Positions 59,047 through 64,000 of a stretch of DNA of 64,000 bases are shown piece after piece. Every line of letters begins with the position of its first letter. Within the stretch, counting starts at the first letter, position 1. The stretch is from Hypomyces perniciosus (lineage: Eukaryota; Ascomycota; Sordariomycetes; Hypocreales; Hypocreaceae). The notes beneath the pieces were generated by a model. That model was given only the letters and a program-made list of their open reading frames with translations. It made no database searches and was not told the origin of the DNA. Position numbers and translations under genes: made by a program. The stretch covers positions 337,501 through 401,500 of the forward strand of contig SPDT01000006.1 of assembly GCA_008477525.1 (NCBI GenBank), in the 5' to 3' direction.

Positions 59047-61123
59047 TATCTATAGCTTAGCTATTACCTAGCCAGTAAATAACAAAACTTTTACTATAAA
59101 AGGAAAATAGTGAATTTTAAAGACTAAGCCTTTAAGGGCAATAATATATAGTCACGGATTAAGTAAACTATTTTACCTTTATAGGAATAAATAGCTATAT
59201 TAATAAGAAAGTTAAACTTTATAGTATTAACGACTTAAAGGCTAAATAGCTAGGAAAATAAGATATTATTCCTTTTATAACCTAAGCAAAAACCTATATA
59301 GGCTGTAATTATAAGGCCTATATTAACCTTTATAATAAAGTTTATATAAGCTTTTAAGGTTAAAAGAAAGCTACTTTTTAATCTATTTAAATTCTTAGGA
59401 AAGTAAAGGGAGTATACTATATAAATGTAAAATATATATAAAAAGCTTAAATTTAATAAAAAGTTTTATAATAGTAATAGAAAATAGTAATATTTTATTA
59501 ACTCTTATTTAAATACTATATTTAAATAAATAATCGTTACCTTTTATATATTAAAAGGAATTAATAAAAACTAGAACCTAGTAGAATTTATATAATACCT
59601 AGACTATACCTATAAAAATTAAAGACTCTAGAATTAAGCTGCATAAAAGCTATATACTTTTAAATAAAAAAATAAAACTTTAATTTTATTTTTCCTTCCT
59701 TGCTTTAAATAAAAGCTCTTTAAAGCAGGCAGTAATAACTAGGCTAACTAAGCCAGGATTATTTTCTTTAAGGGAGTGTTATTTCTAGAACTATAATTCC
59801 ACTTAGTAATAGTAGACTTGCCTTTCACTTATAGTAAATAGCTTACTAAGGTCTAGGATATCGCTAGCTGCGTTAAATGATTAGATTTAGACTGATAGAA
59901 TGCAGGAGCTGCTTTAATAGGCCACTTTTAGCAGAAAGAATATAATAAGCCTTAACTATATTGCACTTTAAAGGATTATATATAAGCAGTTAATAAAGAG
60001 GGCGATACCTAAATAAAGGGCATAAACTATATAAAAAACTAGCACTAATACAGCTCTTTAGCGAGCGAGATAGATACTGCCTAGGATATTATATATTACT
60101 ATTGCAGGAAAGAGGGATATATTGCCCGGTTTTACAAGAAAAACTATAAAGCCTAGGCGCATTAAGTCTAAATCGCTAACCGCAAATCTAATAATAATAA
60201 CTAATATACTAATAGCAAGGAAAACAGTAATTTTATTAATAAGTTAAAAGATTAACTTTAATATAAAGTTAGGCATTAAAGCCTATAAAAAAAAAACTGA
60301 AAAGATAGAAGGAGTTTAAGGAGTAAATAACTAATAAATTAGTAATATTATAAGCCAGAATAAAGAATATACCTATTACAGTACTATTTAATACTAGCTA
60401 TAACCTTTATATAATTATAAACTCCTCCTTTACCTAGAAATTATACCTTTTATAGATTAAGATTACTAAAAGGAAGATTAAGATATTTACTGAGATCTAT
60501 AAAAAGGTAAAAACCAGCTATATTGCTATTATTTACCTAAATCTATACAGCTATATTAAATATCAATACGCCTATATAGTAAATAAACTAAATTATAACC
60601 TAATCCTTAGTAAGCCTTAAGCTAAGGCTAACTAGGTAGTATATAATGCAGCTAAAAAGGAAATTAACTATAGAAAAGCTAGCCTATAACTATAATTTAC
60701 AGATAAAAAAAAGCTTAAAAATATTAAGGCTATATAAAGAGCCTAGCTTATACTAGCCTTATTATTATAAATAAAATACTGCTGTATTAAAAGGAATAGT
60801 AAAAAGGAAGTATATTTCCTTTAAGCTATTAGCTTATTTAATATAAAAAAAGCACTTTAGCTTAAAAAACCTATAAATCCCTGGGAATATATCCCCTTTA
60901 AACTATATAAAGAGTTTTATTTGCTATTCTCTATAAAAGAAGCTATTAAACTTCTACTATACTGCTTTAAAGTTAATTTATAAATTTACCTAAAAGCTAA
61001 TAAATACAGTAAAATACTGGAACTCCTTTAAAGCCCCCTTTATAGTATATTATATAAATAACTATTAATATTATAAAAGACCCTCCTTAATTTATTTAAT
61101 AAAGGATTTATTTAAGCTAGTAA
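59047..61123 (+). pseudogene. gag and start of pol of element W
   Basis: Collinear with Y 53410-55490. The CCHC knuckle at 60094-60135 keeps the second Cys. The protease site reads Asn-Thr-Ser at 60390-60398. The sequence stops in the N-terminal part of RT, where the copia element inserted: Y continues at the same point (55490) with AGCTTAGCC. Flank AGTAA (61119-61123) is the presumed TSD of the copia element. Confidence 0.9.
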
Positions 61124-61670
61124 TGTTAAAATAACAAGGTTATACTGAACCTTATTTAAGTGCAGCTTCTAGGAAGGTACACCCAACGCAGCAATAAGGA
61201 AACAACTGAGAGTCTAGTTAGGCTAACAATAGATAAATAATTGAATTGTAACTGAACTAATAGCTAGAAAGCTATAAAATATCTAGTAATATGCGGCTGG
61301 TGTAGAAGTAATTGTATAAACAATAGCTTTGTCTTCTACAATAGTCCTCCAACCTAATAATAGGTGTGCGGTGGCAGAATTAGGTTCATGGCCGCATTCC
61401 TATTTTCCGCAAAATTCATTTATATATAAAATCGGTTAAATCGACTCACGGCTATATAAACAGAAAACCATTTTGGTCAGATTTTTCACAATAGCCATTA
61501 TGGCCATTGTATTGAGTCTAGGGTAGGCGGGGTAGCTGGTCCTAGCTTAATTGTTATCGTTGAAGATAACAGAAATTTCCTGACTTACACCGAAGTTCCT
61601 CCGGAACTCGGTCCTAGCGTCGGGCCTAATTCCGGGTCTAGCCAGAATAGGAAGGTTACCTAATTACACA
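61124..61670 (-). repeat. 3' LTR of Ty1/copia element
   Basis: About 547 bp, TGTTAAAATAAC on the left and TTACACA on the right of the plus strand. It is much richer in CpG than its host. It carries an imperfect inverted repeat CAATAGCCATTATGGCCATTG near 61489-61509 and a hairpin GTTATCGTTGAAGATAAC near 61552-61569. The right edge is placed by the TG rule and the purine tract that follows, so it could be off by a few bases. Confidence 0.7.
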
Positions 61671-61920
61671 GAAATCCTTGCTTTTTAGCCCTCCTTTTTA
61701 ATACTCCCTCTGGAATAGATACTATCCTATATAACTTTAAAGTAAATATAGGATCTAGATATAGGAAAGTAACTAGGATATAACAATAAAAAGGATAGCT
61801 AAATATAGCTGAAAATAACAGGAATAACCAGGATAGCTAATAACTAAAAAAAAAGAAAAGGGTAAGAACCTTAGGTATAGACCTTAGGTAAAAGCTTGAG
61901 ATTAAGGAGACTTATAAAGT
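61671..61920 (-). other. 3' untranslated part and purine tract of copia element
   Basis: On the minus strand the block next to the LTR contains AAAAAGGAGGGCTAAAAAG, a likely purine tract. No gene is seen. Confidence 0.5.
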
Positions 61921-64000
61921 TCTTTAATTTCGGACCTGGAAGAGGCTTAGTAAGCCCGTCAGCAACCATTTTACTGGTTTCCAGATAGCTGACTATAATA
62001 ACACTATTTTTAACCTATTGTTTAATATAATTAAACTGTAACAGAGTATGTTTTGTTTAATTATAAAGGGTAGGGTTATTTGAGGTAGAAATAGCACCTT
62101 CATTGTTATTAAGTAAAGAGATTGGCTGTCTAATTAGTCGATCTACCTCTTTATATAGGCCAATAAGCCACTGAATCTCTCTGGTAGCTTCTATAAGAGC
62201 TATAAACTCTGCTTTTAGCGTAGAAAGACAGATAGTTAAGCCCCTTTTCAATTTCCAGCTAATTGGCCTATTAGTAACTATAATAACATAGCTATAAGTC
62301 GATTTGCTTAATTCTTTATCCCCAGCAAAATCACTATCGCAATAACTAATAGGTATAGGACTAGATTTTCTAGTATATGGAATAGCTAGATCCTGGGTAC
62401 TATTTAGATACTGTAATAGGTTGCGGGCTGCATTTAGATGCTCTTTATAGGGGCCTTGGAATTATCTTGCTAGCTACTAGACTAAAAAGCTAATATCTAC
62501 TTGAGTGTATATTGTTAAGTAGATAATAGTACTAACTATAGCTTGGAAAAGCTTAGTATTAGCTTTATCTAGTCTGGTTATGGTCTTATTAGCTAAGAGA
62601 GAGGGCTGCAGGGGTAATTAGATAGGCTTCGAGTCTTGAAGGTTAAAAAACTCTGTAGCTTCAGTAATATACTGTTTCTGGGAAAGCCAAAGAAGGCCTC
62701 TTTTTCTATCCCTAACTATCTGAACCCCTAAAAAGAAAGAGGCCGGGCCTTTATCTTCTATAGCATAGACTTTATTAAAAGCTAGCTTTAGCTAGGCTAT
62801 AGCTTCTTTATCTGGTCCAATAAGAAGACAGTTATTTATATAAGTAATAATAAAAATACTGTTATTAGGATTATAGAGAATAGCAGAGTCAGAAATTAAA
62901 GGATTATATCCTAGTTTATTTCCTAGGGCTTATAAGGCCTGTTGCTATTCTTTAGGGGACTGTTTAAGACCGTAAAGAGCTTTCTGTAACTAAATAACCT
63001 AATCTATATCAGGGTTATAACCCAGCTTCCTAAAAATAGATTTAATCTTAAGGGAAGCTTGACTAATATAGTCTTTAAACCCTTTAGGGAAGTTAAGGAA
63101 TATAGTTTCTTTAAGTATCCTATTAAGGAATACACTAATAAAGTCAATTTGTTCGATTTCCCAGTTATAAATAGTATCTAAAGCTAAAAGGAGCCGCCAA
63201 GTAAAAGGAACAGCCATTAAGGCAAACGTTTAGTTGAAATCTATTCCTTCTAGTTATTGGAAGCCCCTAGCAGCTAGCCTAGCTTTAAATTTAACTATTC
63301 TATTATTCTAGTCTTTTTTAGTCTTTAAAACTAATCGACTAGTAATAGGATTCCTGCCTTTAGGAATACTATTACGCTTAATAAAAGCAAAGGTGTATTG
63401 TTCGACTAGCTGGTCAAATTCGCTATAAATCGCTCCTAGCCACTTAGTCTTATTAGGACTACGAAATACTTGCTTGAGCGTTTAAGGGTCTTGTACTGCA
63501 GCGGCTAAAAAGGCTAGCTTTCTAACGCTATTATAGAGAAAATGGGATATATCTATATCCATAGGATCCTCTATAACTGCAGAGTCTTATATAACTGGTT
63601 TAGGAATACAGGTAAAGGGAATAGTAGTGGGTACTCCCTCTGGAATAGGGTTAAGGAGTAAGGGATTAATATCCTAAGAGCTAGGAATTATTTAATCTAT
63701 AGAATCTAGCTCTATTTCTCCCTTTAATTCCTTATTATCCTAACCTATAGTAGGTTCTAGGATTTAAAGCTCAGGAATCTTATCTTTATACAGCTTTATA
63801 GTTAACGATTTAAAGACTGTATATCTAGTTGGAATATAGATAAAATAGGTATTACTACCTAAGACTACTAGCAGTCTCCCAGTTTCAGTCTTAAAGGCTA
63901 ATTTATAGCCTTTGGCCCTTTATTCTTGCAGAACGAATACTTTATAATAAGAGCCAATAATCCTATATCTTTGCAGATCAGGCTTATAATCTTTATTAAG
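61921..64000 (-). pseudogene. Ty1/copia pol: integrase end, RT, RNase H (broken)
   Basis: Minus strand. From the right edge: end of integrase and linker (64000 to about 63440), RT (about 63430-62620) and RNase H (about 62300-61930). The RT catalytic motif is Tyr-Ile-Asn-Asn at 62831-62842. Two stretches are still open: 62999-63217 (72 codons, RT fingers/palm with Trp-Glu-Ile-Glu-Gln-Ile-Asp) and 62057-62251 (64 codons, RNase H with Leu-Ser-x-Leu-Lys-Ala-Glu-Phe). The RNase H end keeps Met-Val-Ala-Asp-Gly-Leu-Thr-Lys-Pro. It is the least RIP-altered large element here, hence the youngest. Gag, protease, most of integrase and the 5' LTR lie right of the window. Confidence 0.9.

Noticed and set aside
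1..64000. Host genes, rRNA, CRISPR arrays, LINE or classic DNA-transposon genes
   Set aside because: No frame, motif or repeat pattern for any of these was found on either strand.

Overview
This window looks like part of an AT-rich, gene-free repeat block of a filamentous ascomycete (Pezizomycotina). Almost every base pair belongs to retroelements stacked inside one another. Most copies carry the mark of repeat-induced point mutation (RIP): C to T and G to A transitions on both strands, TpA enriched, CpG almost absent, and reading frames broken mainly by TAA/TAG. The catalytic Asp pair of reverse transcriptase has become Asn-Asn in every copy where I could find it. I see no host gene, tRNA, rRNA or CRISPR array. 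The species cannot be named from the sequence.

Layout from the left. (1) 1-3295: 5' part of a minus-strand LTR element (LTR 2010-2171), inserted in a minus-strand Ty3/gypsy integrase relic. (2) 3296-3694: first of three copies of a ~400-bp TGTCG...CGACA repeat. (3) 5235-11590: complete Ty3/gypsy element P (172-bp LTRs, TSD TCTAG). (4) 13900-16991, continuing at 22399-23227 and probably 39742-40595: a minus-strand Ty3/gypsy 'G' of a divergent RT lineage. It is split by element X (16992-22393, 225-bp LTRs, TSD GTATT) and by element E1 (23228-39736, ~387-bp LTRs, TSD YTTAT). E1 is itself split by a second copy of its own family, E2 (25893-34238, TSD ATTAR). (5) Two very small LTR elements sit in these: 27540-28174 (in E2) and 37808-38253 (in E1). 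(6) 40596-45155: two more copies of the ~400-bp repeat, with an intact GC-rich 1115-bp LTR element carrying a 228-codon Gag-like gene between them (42926-44040). (7) 45156-46590: plus-strand Ty1/copia fragment. (8) about 47600-51760: plus-strand Ty3/gypsy chromovirus relic R. (9) 52450-61123: three copies of the X family. Z (minus) is host to Y (53184-58599, complete, plus, TSD CTTTA) and W (plus, from 58822). (10) 61124-64000: a younger minus-strand Ty1/copia element inserted in W and running off the right edge.

The elements are related as donors and parasites. Autonomous Ty3/gypsy and Ty1/copia elements supply the enzymes. The three short elements encode no polymerase but keep LTR ends, polypurine tracts and primer-binding sites, so they must have been moved in trans. 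Two of them have a primer site matching the anticodon arm of initiator tRNA-Met, the half-tRNA priming used by copia and Ty5.

The most unusual item is in E1 and E2. Between the end of pol and the 3' LTR, on the opposite strand to gag-pol, both copies hold the remains of a reading frame with the exact spacing of a fungal Zn(II)2Cys6 DNA-binding cluster followed by a charged coiled-coil-like segment. An antisense transcription-factor-like gene carried by a Ty3/gypsy element is the best candidate here for an undescribed system. Next come the Gag-only mini-element and a small element whose two ends come from different LTR families.
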